Source: an uncultured Bacilli bacterium (GTDB lineage: Bacteria > Bacillota_I > Bacilli_A > RF39 > UBA660). From it: a DNA stretch of 48,013 nt. Location: NCBI GenBank assembly GCA_947629255.1, contig CANRDF010000005.1, positions 1 to 48,013 of the forward strand. Direction: 5' to 3'. The notes beneath the pieces were generated by a model, which was given only the letters and a program-made list of their open reading frames with translations, was not told the origin of the DNA and did no database searches. The translations under genes were made by a program, and so were the position numbers. Positions 25,495 through 34,480 of the stretch are shown here, one piece after another (the stretch's first letter is position 1; each line of letters begins with the position of its first letter).

Positions 25495-25944
25495 ATGGAA
25501 AGAAAAGTTGGTTTTGAACATACATTGACTAAACAAATGAGTCTAGTGAAATACTTAACAGAAGCATATCCTAAAGAATATACAATTGTCGATAGTAAAT
25601 ATATTCTTCCAAATAAAGTGGAGATTACTTATTCCAATATCGTACCTGTTATAGTAGGAATAAATCCTAACAATTTTGGAATACCTGAAACAAGAAAAAC
25701 AATAAAAAAAGCAGGAACATATTTTGAAATGGCTTTTGCACCAAAAGATACTAAAAAAATTCCAACCATTCCTTCATGGGCTGAATTTACAGGCCATATC
25801 TTACCATTAAATGAATACTGCGAAGGTTACGAGTATACAAATAAAGAAGACGTCATTTTAACAGAAAAATTTTCTGTAGAAAAAGAAGAATATGAAATAA
25901 AGAGTATAGTACCAAGACCATTACAAAGAAAACGAGTTAAGTAG
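25495..25944 (+). CDS. Hypothetical protein
   Basis: 149 residues, soluble, with segments YTIVDSKYILPNKVEITYSNIVPVIVG and IPTIPSWAEFTGHILPLNEYCEGY. No family recognised. AGAGG precedes the ATG, an extended -10 promoter lies upstream, and a strong terminator follows directly, so it is a single-gene unit. Confidence 0.7.
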   Translation: MERKVGFEHTLTKQMSLVKYLTEAYPKEYTIVDSKYILPNKVEITYSNIVPVIVGINPNNFGIPETRKTIKKAGTYFEMAFAPKDTKKIPTIPSWAEFTGHILPLNEYCEGYEYTNKEDVILTEKFSVEKEEYEIKSIVPRPLQRKRVK

Positions 25945-25968
25945 CAAATGAAAAGCTACTTATTTTTT
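25939..25968 (+). terminator. Intrinsic terminator
   Basis: AAGTAGC and GCTACTT pair around a nine-base loop and are followed by a run of seven T residues after one A. Confidence 0.9.
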
Positions 25969-26082
25969 TGAAAAAAAGTTTTACTTTCCTTATATATATA
26001 TAATATAGTTTATGAAAAAAATTAGAAAAAAAAGAAAAAATGAGAAACCTGTGATAAAATAGAAATAGATAGGGTGATAATT

Positions 26083-27157
26083 ATGAATAATGAATTAAAA
26101 ACATCTTTAAAAGAAATGGAACAAAAAATAAAAGATATAAGGAGGTCACTTTGACTTAGACAAGAAAAAAGAAAGAATAAGTGAACTCGAGTTATTAACA
26201 AGGGATTCTAATTTCTGGAACAATATCGACCATGCAAATGAAGTAAACAAAGAATTAACATCTTTAAAAAAAATAGTAGAAAAAGTAGAAAACATTGAAA
26301 CAGAAATAAAAGATAACTTAGAACTTTGTGATATGTTAGAAGAAAGCGAGTTATCCACATTATCATTAACAGAGATTCAAAATAAATTAGAAGAACTTGA
26401 AATATCCACATTATTAAATGGACCACATGATTCTTTAAATTGTTATTTAGAAATTCATCCAGGAGCAGGCGGGACAGAATCTTGTGACTGGGCAAGTATG
26501 CTTCTTAGAATGTACAAAATGTTTTGTGATAAATATGATTACACTTATGAAGTCATTGAAGAACAAAAAGGTGAAGAAGCCGGCATCAAAAGTGCAACTA
26601 TCCTCATTAAAGGAAATTATCCATATGGTTATTTAAAAAATGAAAGAGGAGTCCATAGACTTGTGAGAATCTCTCCCTTTGATGCAGGTGCAAGACGTCA
26701 TACTTCATTCGCATCTGTCTCAGTCATTCCTGAATACAACCAAAATGTTGAAATTGATATCAAAGAAAGTGATTTAAAAATCGATGTTTATCATTCCAGT
26801 GGAGCTGGGGGCCAATCCGTAAACACTTCAAACTCTGCCGTTCGAATTACTCATATTCCATCTAAAATAGTGGTTACTTGTCAAACAGAAAGAAGCCAAT
26901 TAAAAAATAAAGAACAAGCCATGAAACTATTAAAAAGTAAACTCTATCAACTAGAAGAAGAAAAAAAATTACAAGAACAAAATGAACTCAAAGGAACACT
27001 TTCCGATATCAACTTTGGAAGTCAAATAAGAAACTATGTTTTGGAACCATATAAACTCATTAAAGATTTAAGAAATGGTTATGAAACAAGTAATACAGAT
27101 AAAGTATTAAATGGAGAAATACTACCATTATTAGAATCTCTATTAAAAGGGGAATAA
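26083..27157 (+). CDS. prfB: Peptide chain release factor 2 with programmed +1 frameshift
   Basis: RF2 reads UAA and UGA stops and releases the finished peptide. The ATG at 26083 opens a 23-codon frame that ends at TGA (26152-26154). The canonical shift site is present: AGGAGG (26140-26145), three bases, CTT TGA C. Shifting +1 at CTT continues at GAC (26153) to 27157, giving 357 residues. SPF (about 197-199), which reads the stop codon, and GGQ (about 242-244), which triggers hydrolysis, are both intact. The frame therefore is join(26083-26151, 26153-27157). The factor controls its own level, since the shift competes with termination at UGA. A YitT-family gene follows two bases later. Confidence 0.96.
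26140..26155 (+). promoter_or_regulatory. RF2 programmed frameshift signal
   Basis: AGGAGGTCACTTTGAC: an internal Shine-Dalgarno-like AGGAGG three bases before the slippery CTT and the in-frame TGA followed by C, as in the classic RF2 site (AGGGGGTATCTTTGAC). Confidence 0.95.
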
Positions 27158-27159
27158 GT

Positions 27160-28023
27160 ATGAAAAAAAGAATAAAAAATTATGTAATCGTGTTACTAGG
27201 TGTATTAATCGTGGCAATCACTTATGATTTATTTCTTTCTCCATATCAAATTGTAGCAGGAGGAGTAGGAGGACTTGCCATCATTGTGAGAAAATTAATA
27301 GGTATGGAAGAAAGTACATTTATTTTTATAGCCAATATTGTTTTAGTAGTAATTAGTTTCATTTTTTTAGGAAAAGAAAAAACAAAAAATACAGTCATGG
27401 GTGCCCTTCTATTACCAATATTCATTAAATTATTTTCAAATATCTCAAGCTTTATTACTTTTGAAATTGACCCGATGGTCGTTGCAATTCTAGGCGGGAC
27501 ATTAAGTGGTTTTGGTTATGGACTTGTCTTCGGTCAAAACTTTACAACAGGTGGAACGGATATACTAAATCAGTTGGCCGAGAAATATTTTAAAATTCCA
27601 ATGGCAAAATCTATTTTATATATTGATGGCTTTATTGTCCTTTGTAGTTTTGTAGTCTTTGGATTTACTAGCATGATGTATGCTTTAATTGCTTTATTTT
27701 TAATTAGTACAATTTCCAATCAAACTCAATTAGGAATAAATAAAAATAGAGTCTTTTATATTACTTCAAAAAAATTAAAAGAGATAAAAGAATTTTTAAC
27801 GGAAAACGGTTATGATGTTACGATTGTCGATTCTGTTGGAGGATATTCAAAAAAGAAAGCCAAACTTATAATATGTGGAGTTCATTCGAAAGACTATTAT
27901 CGAATGAAAGAAGGAATAGAAATTATTGACCCGAATGCTTTTATTGTAGTCGCGAATGCTTATGAAGAATTAAATGCCAATGTGAAAATAAGAGAAGGTG
28001 CTTTACATAAAAAAACATCTTAA
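27160..28023 (+). CDS. YitT-family membrane protein
   Basis: 287 residues: five to six hydrophobic segments in the first 180 residues, with SPYQIVAGGVGGLAIIVRKLIG and FGYGLVFGQNFTTGGTDIL typical of the YitT membrane domain, then a C-terminal DUF2179 cytoplasmic domain (RVFYITSKKLKEIKEFL... through IIDPNAFIVVANAYE). The transported substrate is unknown. It starts two bases after prfB with AAGGGG, so it is translated from the prfB transcript. A tandem repeat array follows. Confidence 0.9.
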   Translation: MKKRIKNYVIVLLGVLIVAITYDLFLSPYQIVAGGVGGLAIIVRKLIGMEESTFIFIANIVLVVISFIFLGKEKTKNTVMGALLLPIFIKLFSNISSFITFEIDPMVVAILGGTLSGFGYGLVFGQNFTTGGTDILNQLAEKYFKIPMAKSILYIDGFIVLCSFVVFGFTSMMYALIALFLISTISNQTQLGINKNRVFYITSKKLKEIKEFLTENGYDVTIVDSVGGYSKKKAKLIICGVHSKDYYRMKEGIEIIDPNAFIVVANAYEELNANVKIREGALHKKTS

Positions 28024-28033
28024 ATTTGCAAAA

Positions 28034-28153
28034 ATCTCGATTTCGTGTAAAATTGGTAAGATAAAAAATCTCGATTTCGTGTATAATATGCAAAAAATAA
28101 ATCTTGATTTCGTGTAAAATTGACCAAACAAAAACTTTGATTCTGTGAAAACT
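28034..28153 (+). repeat. Four phased 33-34-bp tandem repeats
   Basis: A 21-bp core, ATCTCGATTTCGTGTAAAAT plus T in the first copy, recurs at 28034, 28068, 28101 and 28134 (steps of 34, 33, 33 bp), with diverged 12-13-bp linkers and a more degenerate fourth copy. The step is about three helical turns. The array lies between the YitT gene and the tilS-ftsH promoter. It could be a set of regulator sites. Confidence 0.8.
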
Positions 28154-28263
28154 ACATACTGAGTATCCTTTAATATAAAGTATTTCTAACGTATAAAATG
28201 GATTAAGGTGCAACGAAAGGGTATTAAAATTATCACTCTAAACTTTAAAGTGCTAAAAAACTC

Positions 28264-28292
28264 TTGCAAAACGACATAGAATGATATACAAT
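28264..28292 (+). promoter_or_regulatory. tilS-ftsH promoter
   Basis: TTGCAA (28264-28269), 17 bp, TACAAT (28287-28292), then AAAAGGTGAT before the tilS ATG at 28317. The fourth tandem repeat ends about 110 bp upstream. Confidence 0.65.
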
Positions 28293-28316
28293 AGACTTGT
28301 TTTTAAAAGGTGATGT

Positions 28317-29645
28317 ATGAAAGAAGCAAGCGTTTTTTTAAAAAGTGTGTTAAAAGAAAATAGTTTATGTGTGGTAGCTTTTTCAGGCGGCCCTGATTCC
28401 ATGTATCTTCTTCATCTATTACAAGAAGTACAAAAAGAGAAAAAGATTCGTATTTTATGCGCTCATGTGAATCATAATACAAGAGCTGGAAATGAGAAAG
28501 AAGAACAGTTTGTAAGAGAGTACTTATCCACTCTTGAAATTTCATGTGAATTTTATAAAATTGAAAATTACAAAAACAATAAGTTTTCAGAAGAAGAAGG
28601 ACGAGAGAAAAGATATGCATTCTTGAAAAAAGTCATGAAAGAACATCATGGAGACTACTTATTCACAGCCCATCATGGCGATGATTTAATTGAAACAATC
28701 TTCATGCGGATTCTAAGAGGAAGCACTTTAAAAGGATATGCGGGTATTGAAAGAATAAGTACTTGGGATGGTGTGACATTAGTAAGACCATTGTTATCTT
28801 TAAGCAAGAAAGAAATCAAAGAATATTTAGATAAAAAGAATATTCCTTATGTTACAGATGAAACGAACGAAAGCAATCATTATTTAAGAAATCGAATTCG
28901 TCATACCATCATTCCTTTTTTGGAAGAAGAGGAACCAAAATATATTTCTAAGTTTTTAAAATTTTCTGATACGTTACTAGAAAGTGAAAAATTGCTTGAA
29001 GAAAAAACAGAAAACATTATAGAAGATAACAAAATCAATAAAGAATTATTCTTAAAAAAATCCAACCAAGAACAAAAAAGAATTCTAAAACATTATTTTA
29101 AGGAAGTTTATGGACAAGATTTAAAAAAGATTACTGATAAACATACAACTTTAGCATTAGACATGATAAGAAACGAAAAAGAAAGAGATACTCTTACATT
29201 TCCAAAAAAGAAAGAATTAAAAAAGAATAAAAATAGCATTTGGTTACAAGATAAGAAAGAAAGTGAACCATTTTTCATAGAATTAAAAGATACTGTAACA
29301 TTACCAGATGGAAGTGTGATAAAAAAAGAAAAAGAATACACTATGAAAAGTAATTATGAAATCCATTTAAACTCTAAAGATATCAAATTACCATTATATA
29401 TAACCACACGAAAACCAGGGATGAAAATGGAAGTGAAAAACCTAAATGGAAGTCGAAAACTCAAAGATATATTCATAGATGCTCACTTAGAAAAAGAAGA
29501 AAAAGATAAAATTCCAATTTTAATTGACTCTAATAACACAGTACTGTGGGTGTTAGGTATGAAAAAATCAAAATACGATTTAGAAAAAACAGAAAACTAT
29601 GATATAATATACAAGTATATAAAAAAGGAAGGAAAGAAAAAATGA
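28317..29645 (+). CDS. tilS: tRNA(Ile)-lysidine synthase
   Basis: 442 residues. TilS attaches lysine to C34 of the tRNA-Ile with CAU anticodon, so it reads AUA codons, which are common in this AT-rich genome. PP-loop motif SGGPDS (23-28), then CAHVNHNTR, the GREKRYAFLKK and FTAHHGDDLIETIFMRILRG segment, and a C-terminal TilS domain (LYITTRKPGMKMEVKNLNGSRKLKDIFIDAH). The last base triplet overlaps the ftsH start as ATGA, so they are co-translated. hpt, which often sits between tilS and ftsH, is absent. Confidence 0.95.
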   Translation: MKEASVFLKSVLKENSLCVVAFSGGPDSMYLLHLLQEVQKEKKIRILCAHVNHNTRAGNEKEEQFVREYLSTLEISCEFYKIENYKNNKFSEEEGREKRYAFLKKVMKEHHGDYLFTAHHGDDLIETIFMRILRGSTLKGYAGIERISTWDGVTLVRPLLSLSKKEIKEYLDKKNIPYVTDETNESNHYLRNRIRHTIIPFLEEEEPKYISKFLKFSDTLLESEKLLEEKTENIIEDNKINKELFLKKSNQEQKRILKHYFKEVYGQDLKKITDKHTTLALDMIRNEKERDTLTFPKKKELKKNKNSIWLQDKKESEPFFIELKDTVTLPDGSVIKKEKEYTMKSNYEIHLNSKDIKLPLYITTRKPGMKMEVKNLNGSRKLKDIFIDAHLEKEEKDKIPILIDSNNTVLWVLGMKKSKYDLEKTENYDIIYKYIKKEGKKK

Positions 29646-31630
29646 AAAAAACAAAACAAAATACAATGAAAAACTTATTTCCGTATTTAATATTAGTCTT
29701 AGTCATTTTTGGTGTATTATCTGTTTTAAATTTAAGTAGAACAGTAACCAATAAAATAACTACAGGCGAACTTATGACGGAGATAGCGAATAAGAATGTG
29801 ACGGAAATCACAATTACTCCAAGTGGAGAAGAAAGCGTTTTCTATATTGAAGGGAAATTAAATTCGTACAAAGAAAATGAACAATTTAAAGCAACTGTGG
29901 TCGAAGCTGAGATGGATAGTATTGTTAAATATGCTGAATCTAATAACTTAAAAGTATATGAAACCAATCCAGATCCAGGAAGTGTATCATGGCTTTATAT
30001 CGTAATAAATATTTTACCTTTAGTCATTTTAGTGGGCGCAACATACTTTATTTTCATGAAAATGGCTAATTCCAATAAAGGAAGTATGGACTTTGGAAAG
30101 AGTCGTGCTAAATTATCTAGTGATGGTGGAAAAGTCAAATTCAAAGATGTTGCTGGATTAAAAGAAGAAAAAGAAGAAGTTGCCGAGCTTATTGATTTTT
30201 TAAAAAATCCTAAAAAATTCCAAAAACTTGGAGCAAGAATTCCAAAAGGTGTTTTATTAGTAGGTCCTCCAGGAACCGGTAAAACTTTACTTGCCAAAGC
30301 CGTAGCAGGAGAAGCAAACGTTCCATTTTATTATATCAGTGGTTCAGACTTCGTTGAGTTATTCGTTGGTGTTGGAGCAAGCCGTGTTCGTGATATGTTT
30401 AAAGAAGCAAAAAGAAATGCTCCATGCTTAATCTTCATTGATGAAATTGATGCTGTTGGTCGTCAAAGAGGGTCAGGAATTGGTGGAGGACATGATGAAA
30501 GAGAGCAAACATTAAACCAATTACTTACAGAGATGGATGGTTTTGGAGCAAATGAAGGAATTATTATCATCGCTGCAACTAATAGACCAGATGTCTTAGA
30601 CCCAGCTCTTCTTCGTCCAGGACGTTTCGATAGACAAGTGACTGTGAATTTACCAGATACCGAAGAAAGAGAAGCTATTTTAAATGTTCATGCTAAAAAT
30701 AAAATCCTAGCTCCTTCTGTTAATTTAAAAAGTATTTCTCAAAGAACTTCAGGTTTCTCAGGAGCAGACCTTGAAAACTTAATGAATGAAGCTGCTTTAC
30801 TTGCTGTTCGTAAAAACCAAGAAGAAATTACTTTACAAGATATTGATGAAGCAACGGACCGTGTATTAATGGGACCTGCAAAAACATCTAGAAAAGTTAG
30901 TGATGAAATTAAATGGTTAACTGCCGTTCATGAATCAGGACATGCTGTTTTAGGATTAAAATTAAAAGATGCCATGGAAGTTCAAAAAATTACCATTGTT
31001 CCACGTGGAATGGCGGGTGGTTATACAGCTTATACTCCTAAAGAAGATAACATTACAAGATACACAAGAAATGAAATGCTTGCAATGATTACCAGTGGTT
31101 TAGGAGGACGTGCTGCCGAAGAGTTATTCCTAGATGATATTACAACTGGAGCAAGCGACGACTTTAAGCATGCAACAAGTTTAGCAAGAAGTATGGTTAC
31201 CGAATATGGTATGAGTGATTTAGGACCAATTCGTTATGAATCAAATTCTAGTGAAAATGTTTTCTTAGGAAGAGATTATAACAAAACAAAGAATTATTCT
31301 GATCAAGTTGCGTTAGAAATCGACCAAGAAGCTCGTAAAATCATCATGGAATGTTATGAAAAAGCAAAGAAAATCTTAAAAGAAAATGAAGATTTAGTAA
31401 TGCTTTTAAGTAATACCTTAATTGAAAGAGAAACCATCACCAAAGAACAAATTGATGAACTTGTTCGCACAGGAAAAATCGAAAATGAAAATGATTTCAA
31501 TATTGGCGATGCACCAACTCTTTCAAAATTAAGAGAAGAAGCAAAAGATTTAAAAATTAAAGGCTATTCCAAAATGACAAAAGAAGAATTAGAAGCTGAA
31601 ATCGAAGAGAAAAAAAATAATCATGAATAA
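29642..31630 (+). CDS. ftsH: ATP-dependent zinc metalloprotease FtsH with C-terminal Rho_N-like motif
   Basis: 662 residues. Membrane-bound AAA+ protease that degrades damaged membrane and short-lived proteins. Two membrane helices (12-30 and about 117-138), Walker A GPPGTGKT (208-215), Walker B LIFIDEID, the second region of homology [20 protein letters not shown], and the zinc site HESGH (430-434). Unusually, the last 40 residues (621-662) contain [19 protein letters not shown]...EELEAEI, which resembles the Rho_N/SAP-like helix pair (LRExAKxxxIKGYSKMxKxEL). This is not part of usual FtsH tails. It overlaps tilS by four bases and ends before a terminator. Confidence 0.96.
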   Translation: MKKTKQNTMKNLFPYLILVLVIFGVLSVLNLSRTVTNKITTGELMTEIANKNVTEITITPSGEESVFYIEGKLNSYKENEQFKATVVEAEMDSIVKYAESNNLKVYETNPDPGSVSWLYIVINILPLVILVGATYFIFMKMANSNKGSMDFGKSRAKLSSDGGKVKFKDVAGLKEEKEEVAELIDFLKNPKKFQKLGARIPKGVLLVGPPGTGKTLLAKAVAGEANVPFYYISGSDFVELFVGVGASRVRDMFKEAKRNAPCLIFIDEIDAVGRQRGSGIGGGHDEREQTLNQLLTEMDGFGANEGIIIIAATNRPDVLDPALLRPGRFDRQVTVNLPDTEEREAILNVHAKNKILAPSVNLKSISQRTSGFSGADLENLMNEAALLAVRKNQEEITLQDIDEATDRVLMGPAKTSRKVSDEIKWLTAVHESGHAVLGLKLKDAMEVQKITIVPRGMAGGYTAYTPKEDNITRYTRNEMLAMITSGLGGRAAEELFLDDITTGASDDFKHATSLARSMVTEYGMSDLGPIRYESNSSENVFLGRDYNKTKNYSDQVALEIDQEARKIIMECYEKAKKILKENEDLVMLLSNTLIERETITKEQIDELVRTGKIENENDFNIGDAPTLSKLREEAKDLKIKGYSKMTKEELEAEIEEKKNNHE

Positions 31631-31632
31631 CA

Positions 31633-31663
31633 TAAAACATCAGATAGAAAGTCTGGTGTTTTC
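31633..31663 (+). terminator. Terminator after ftsH
   Basis: AAAACATCAGA pairs with TCTGGTGTTTT (one G-U pair) around a seven-base loop and continues into TCTT. Confidence 0.8.
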
Positions 31664-31919
31664 TTATACATTTTTAGCAAAAAAACAAGTAAAATCTTGG
31701 ACTTTCGACATCCATAGACTCAAACGGACATAATTCGACAAAATAAATGGGCAAAAGTGCCAAAATTTGCATTTTTTGACCAAAAACCCTACAAATTTTC
31801 AAAATTTGCTAAGCAGATTTTCAAAATCTGCAAGAAAATGATCCAAAATAGAGCTTTTTTTGATTTGCATTTCTCTTGCCTTTTGTGATTTAATGTCATG
31901 CAGAAAGGAGAGAATTGGA
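31664..31919. other. Non-coding region between ftsH and the next gene
   Basis: No gene is seen. It holds two TTCGACA words 30 bp apart (31704, 31734), a GGCA-AAAG-TGCC hairpin (about 31749-31760), twin palindromes (31792-31831), a possible promoter for the next gene (TTGCAT at 31865 with TTTAAT 18 bp on), and its Shine-Dalgarno. Confidence 0.55.
31792..31831. promoter_or_regulatory. Twin perfect palindromes sharing ATTTTCAAAAT
   Basis: CAAATTTTCAAAATTTG (31792-31808) and GCAGATTTTCAAAATCTGC (31813-31831) are perfect dyads with the same 11-bp core and centres exactly 22 bp apart, about two helical turns. They lie about 35-75 bp upstream of the promoter of the 31.9-kb gene. Tandem operators are a natural reading. 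Confidence 0.55.
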
Positions 31920-32300
31920 ATGAAAAACGAAAATGTTTTATGTTGCATCAATGATTGTCCATTATTTTCTTACAATCCTATTTCTCAAAAAGAAAACGTG
32001 ATTAGAATTCAAATCATTATTAACTTTGTAACAGAAAAATCCACTTATAAAAAATGGATTTCCAAAGAAACAATATTCGAAAGCAACGTAGAATTTTATT
32101 ATTATGAAATCAATGTCGAAGAAGCATTTCGATATCTAAAAGAAAGCCATAAAATTTCTGGTAATTCTATTGAAAGATTTTGCCTTACTTTTTTGAATTA
32201 TTTTTTACAAGATAGTCCAAAACCATTGATAAATTTTCTTAGAAAAACCGGGAATTACTCTGACAAAGAATTAAAATCATTTGAAACACTTTTTATTTAA
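31920..32300 (+). CDS. Hypothetical protein
   Basis: 126 residues from ATG 31920 (AAAGGAG upstream; an earlier in-frame start has no ribosome site). Contains CCINDCPLFSYNP near the N-terminus and VEEAFRYLKESHKISGNSIERFCLTFLNYFLQ, probably alpha/beta. No family recognised. It lies downstream of the twin palindromes and may be their target. Confidence 0.65.
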   Translation: MKNENVLCCINDCPLFSYNPISQKENVIRIQIIINFVTEKSTYKKWISKETIFESNVEFYYYEINVEEAFRYLKESHKISGNSIERFCLTFLNYFLQDSPKPLINFLRKTGNYSDKELKSFETLFI

Positions 32301-32406
32301 AAATTTATAAAAAGCAGTTGCTCATTAATATAAAAAATGGTAGACTAAGAATCAAATTGGATGAAAGCATGAATGACAAATAGAGAAAAATGGAGGTACG
32401 CATACT

Positions 32407-33087
32407 ATGGTAACAACAGATTATCAAATAAAAAGAGAAGATATCATGATAGGTATTTTATCTAAAATTCAACAAGACCTTTTAGAGTATTATCCAAAAG
32501 GATTATTAATGTTTTCTCCAACAGTATTCAAAGAAAAAATAAAACGAAAATTTGATTCTCAGCCATGGATTTATGAAAATAATGTTCGATTGGCTTATTC
32601 TCTTTCATTTTTGGAGTCAGAAAGCCATCGAATTATCGTTTTTGCGTTAGATGAACAGCAATATGCAAATGACTTATTATATCAATCACCTAAATATCCT
32701 GTTATGAATTTAACAAATGATGAAGAATGTTTAAAAGCTGAAATTGTTATTACAAATTATGCATTTTGTATTGACAAACTTTTAGAATATTTTCATTTTC
32801 CTAAAATATTAACATATAAAGAGGTAGAAAAAATACCAATGATTTTTCAATCCAATTATATTTTGGATCATTCACAAGATTTTGGTGTTTATGAAACTTC
32901 TCCTCAAACAAGTGGAAGAGAGCTTTTTGATCAATTTGGCAACCATAGAACTTTTAATGATTATCGAGATGATGGAAAATTGCCATCTTGTTATTTTGAT
33001 ATATTTTTTGCATTAACTGATTTTAAGAAAAAAAGATTTATTCCATTTCAAAAAGAAAATGTATTAAAGTTAAAGCCTAAAAAATAA
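32407..33087 (+). CDS. Hypothetical protein
   Basis: 226 residues, soluble. Segments HRIIVFALDEQQYANDLLYQSPKYPVMNLTNDEE and CYFDIFFALTDFKKKRFIPF are seen, but no family is recognised. GGAGG lies nine bases before the ATG. Codon style matches the neighbouring chromosome genes. Confidence 0.7.
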   Translation: MVTTDYQIKREDIMIGILSKIQQDLLEYYPKGLLMFSPTVFKEKIKRKFDSQPWIYENNVRLAYSLSFLESESHRIIVFALDEQQYANDLLYQSPKYPVMNLTNDEECLKAEIVITNYAFCIDKLLEYFHFPKILTYKEVEKIPMIFQSNYILDHSQDFGVYETSPQTSGRELFDQFGNHRTFNDYRDDGKLPSCYFDIFFALTDFKKKRFIPFQKENVLKLKPKK

Positions 33088-33102
33088 TGTAGTAAATTAT
33101 TC

Positions 33103-33262
33103 TTCAAACAACTTATCAATGCTTTAGCAGTTTATAAACAGAGTATAGATATTATGCTCTTTTTCCTTTTGTAGAATCAACACATCTCACAAATTCATTA
33201 GATAAACCAACATAATGAGTAAGTTCTTCTTGAGTTAAGCTTTCTTCTTTTCAATATTTTAT
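33103..33262 (-). pseudogene. Decayed copy of an XRE regulator gene
   Basis: The minus strand here is clearly related to the intact XRE gene at 34138-34386 (shared words TTCTTCAAACAACTTATCAA, ATAAACAGAGTATAGA, TATGCTCTTTTTCCTTTTGT). About 13 bp are missing near the C-terminal end, and other changes break the frame; the N-terminal part is lost after the ATATTTTATAA word. It is a remnant of a duplicated regulator. Confidence 0.8.
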
Positions 33263-33359
33263 AAACAAAAAAGCTAGTCATTAACTAACCTTTGTAAAAT
33301 GCCTAACAAAACATGTCATTTTTCAAACAATATCATAAAGTATTTTCCTTTTGTAAAAA
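33263..33359. other. Intergenic, no feature seen
   Basis: AT-rich spacer between the decayed XRE copy and the small minus-strand gene. No supported promoter, hairpin or gene. Confidence 0.4.
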
Positions 33360-33515
33360 TTAGCCTTTTTTCTTTACTAACTTTACAATTTGTTTTTTGT
33401 TCTTTTCTTCCCATTTAAAAGGAATTACATCTTTTAAAGCCTCGCTAGTAGTTATTGCTGGCCTCTTCAATTGAAAAAAACCTTTTGGAAATTTAGTAAT
33501 CTCTTTTTTTCCCAT
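33360..33515 (-). CDS. Small basic protein next to a MazF/PemK-like gene
   Basis: 51 residues, MGKKEITKFPKGFFQLKRPA... ending KKQIVKLVKKKG, strongly basic at the end. GAGGAGG lies eight bases before the ATG. It follows the MazF/PemK-like gene by about 100 bases on the same strand, so the two may be a unit. An antitoxin role is possible but antitoxins usually precede the toxin and are acidic. Confidence 0.6.
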   Translation of the reverse strand: MGKKEITKFPKGFFQLKRPAITTSEALKDVIPFKWEEKNKKQIVKLVKKKG

Positions 33516-33618
33516 ATCAATAACCTCCTCATATTCTAATATTATTATATCCAAAAAATATGAATGCAACAACAAGAAATTGAAACATATTCTAGCAAAT
33601 TGTAAGATGCTTGTCAAA

Positions 33619-34026
33619 TTATAGATTTGCAATAACACTTCGTTCCTTATTTTTATCGTGAAGTTTAATAATTAATTGTACAAGCTCATCTAGTAATTCA
33701 TCATCCATATGTGCTATAACTTTGTATTCAATTTTATTTTTGTTGAAATAAAACAATTCATCTGCTCTTATGTAACCACCTTTTGAATTTATATTTTCAC
33801 CATGAATTTGTTCGGGTTTTATTTCCAAATTTCCCTCAATACTAAGTTTATGCTTTTTGTGCTTTTCATCATGAAAACTACACATAACATTGGCAACAAA
33901 ATCGTATTCAAAACCTTCAATAAAATCTTTTTCATCGTTTATGACTACAAAAGAATGTTTTGGAACGGTTGTACCCTTTTTATCTTTAAATTCTTTGACT
34001 ACTATAATATCTCCTAATTTACACAT
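33619..34026 (-). CDS. MazF/PemK-like protein
   Basis: 135 residues. The N-terminal part CKLGDIIVVKEFKDKKGTTVPKHSFVVINDEKD has the beta-barrel opening of MazF/PemK-like proteins (GDI-x-x-V...K-x-RP-x-VVI), although the usual Arg-Pro is replaced by KHS. It continues with GFEYDFVANVMCSF and a helical end (DELLDELVQLIIKLHDK). If a true member it would be an mRNA-cutting toxin, but the changed motif may mean a different function. The ATG at 34026 has AAAGGAG eight bases upstream. It sits between a decayed and an intact XRE gene. Confidence 0.5.
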   Translation of the reverse strand: MCKLGDIIVVKEFKDKKGTTVPKHSFVVINDEKDFIEGFEYDFVANVMCSFHDEKHKKHKLSIEGNLEIKPEQIHGENINSKGGYIRADELFYFNKNKIEYKVIAHMDDELLDELVQLIIKLHDKNKERSVIANL

Positions 34027-34137
34027 TGTTTTCACTCCTTTGTGCTTTTATAATACACAAAAAAAGTGGAATTTTCAACTAACGAGTTACACATATAAAA
34101 ACCGCGATTATTGTTATAATTCAAAAGTAGAAAAAAA

Positions 34138-34386
34138 CTATTCTTCAAACAACTTATCAATGCTAACATCTAACACTTTAGCAATTTTATAAACAGAGTA
34201 TAGAGAATATGCTCTTTTTCCTTTTGTAGATTCTACACGTCTTACAAATTCATTAGATAAATCTGCATAATGAGCAAGTGCTTCTTGAGTTAAGCCTTTT
34301 TCCTTTCGATATTTTATAATATTCTTTACAATTGTTTCATTTATATTTTCATTAAAATTAAAATTTTTTGGTTCATAAATTTTCAT
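34138..34386 (-). CDS. XRE-family transcriptional regulator
   Basis: About 82 residues: a short N-terminal extension, then an XRE helix-turn-helix (NIIKYRKEKGLTQEALAHYADLSNEFVRRVESTKGKRAYSLYSVYKIAKVLDVSIDKLFEE). The recognition helix differs from that of the XRE gene at 2262. The start at 34386 is 12 bases from AAAGGA; non-ATG starts just upstream are possible. It is divergent from the second surface-protein gene, just as at 2.3 kb. Confidence 0.82.
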   Translation of the reverse strand: MKIYEPKNFNFNENINETIVKNIIKYRKEKGLTQEALAHYADLSNEFVRRVESTKGKRAYSLYSVYKIAKVLDVSIDKLFEE

Positions 34387-34412
34387 CAAAACAATGTTCC
34401 TTTCTTTAAAAA

Positions 34413-34441
34413 ACATTCATTAATGTAATACTCTTTATAAT
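34413..34441 (+). promoter_or_regulatory. Promoter with ACATT/AATGT dyad before the second surface-protein gene
   Basis: The dyad ACATT-CATT-AATGT (34413-34426) covers a -35 region, with TATAAT at 34436-34441. This matches the layout before the first surface-protein gene (ACAT-N3-ATGT over the -35, then -10 after 17 bp). Confidence 0.45.
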
Positions 34442-34480
34442 TATTTCATAGCAAATTTATAAAAAATGTAGTCACATTGA

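Noticed and set aside
26083-26160. prfB as a frameshifted pseudogene
   Set aside because: The site has the full RF2 recoding signal, and the continued frame is intact.
28034-28153. CRISPR array
   Set aside because: The repeats are 21 bp, the linkers only 12-13 bp and diverged copies of each other, and no cas gene is present. They are phased tandem repeats.
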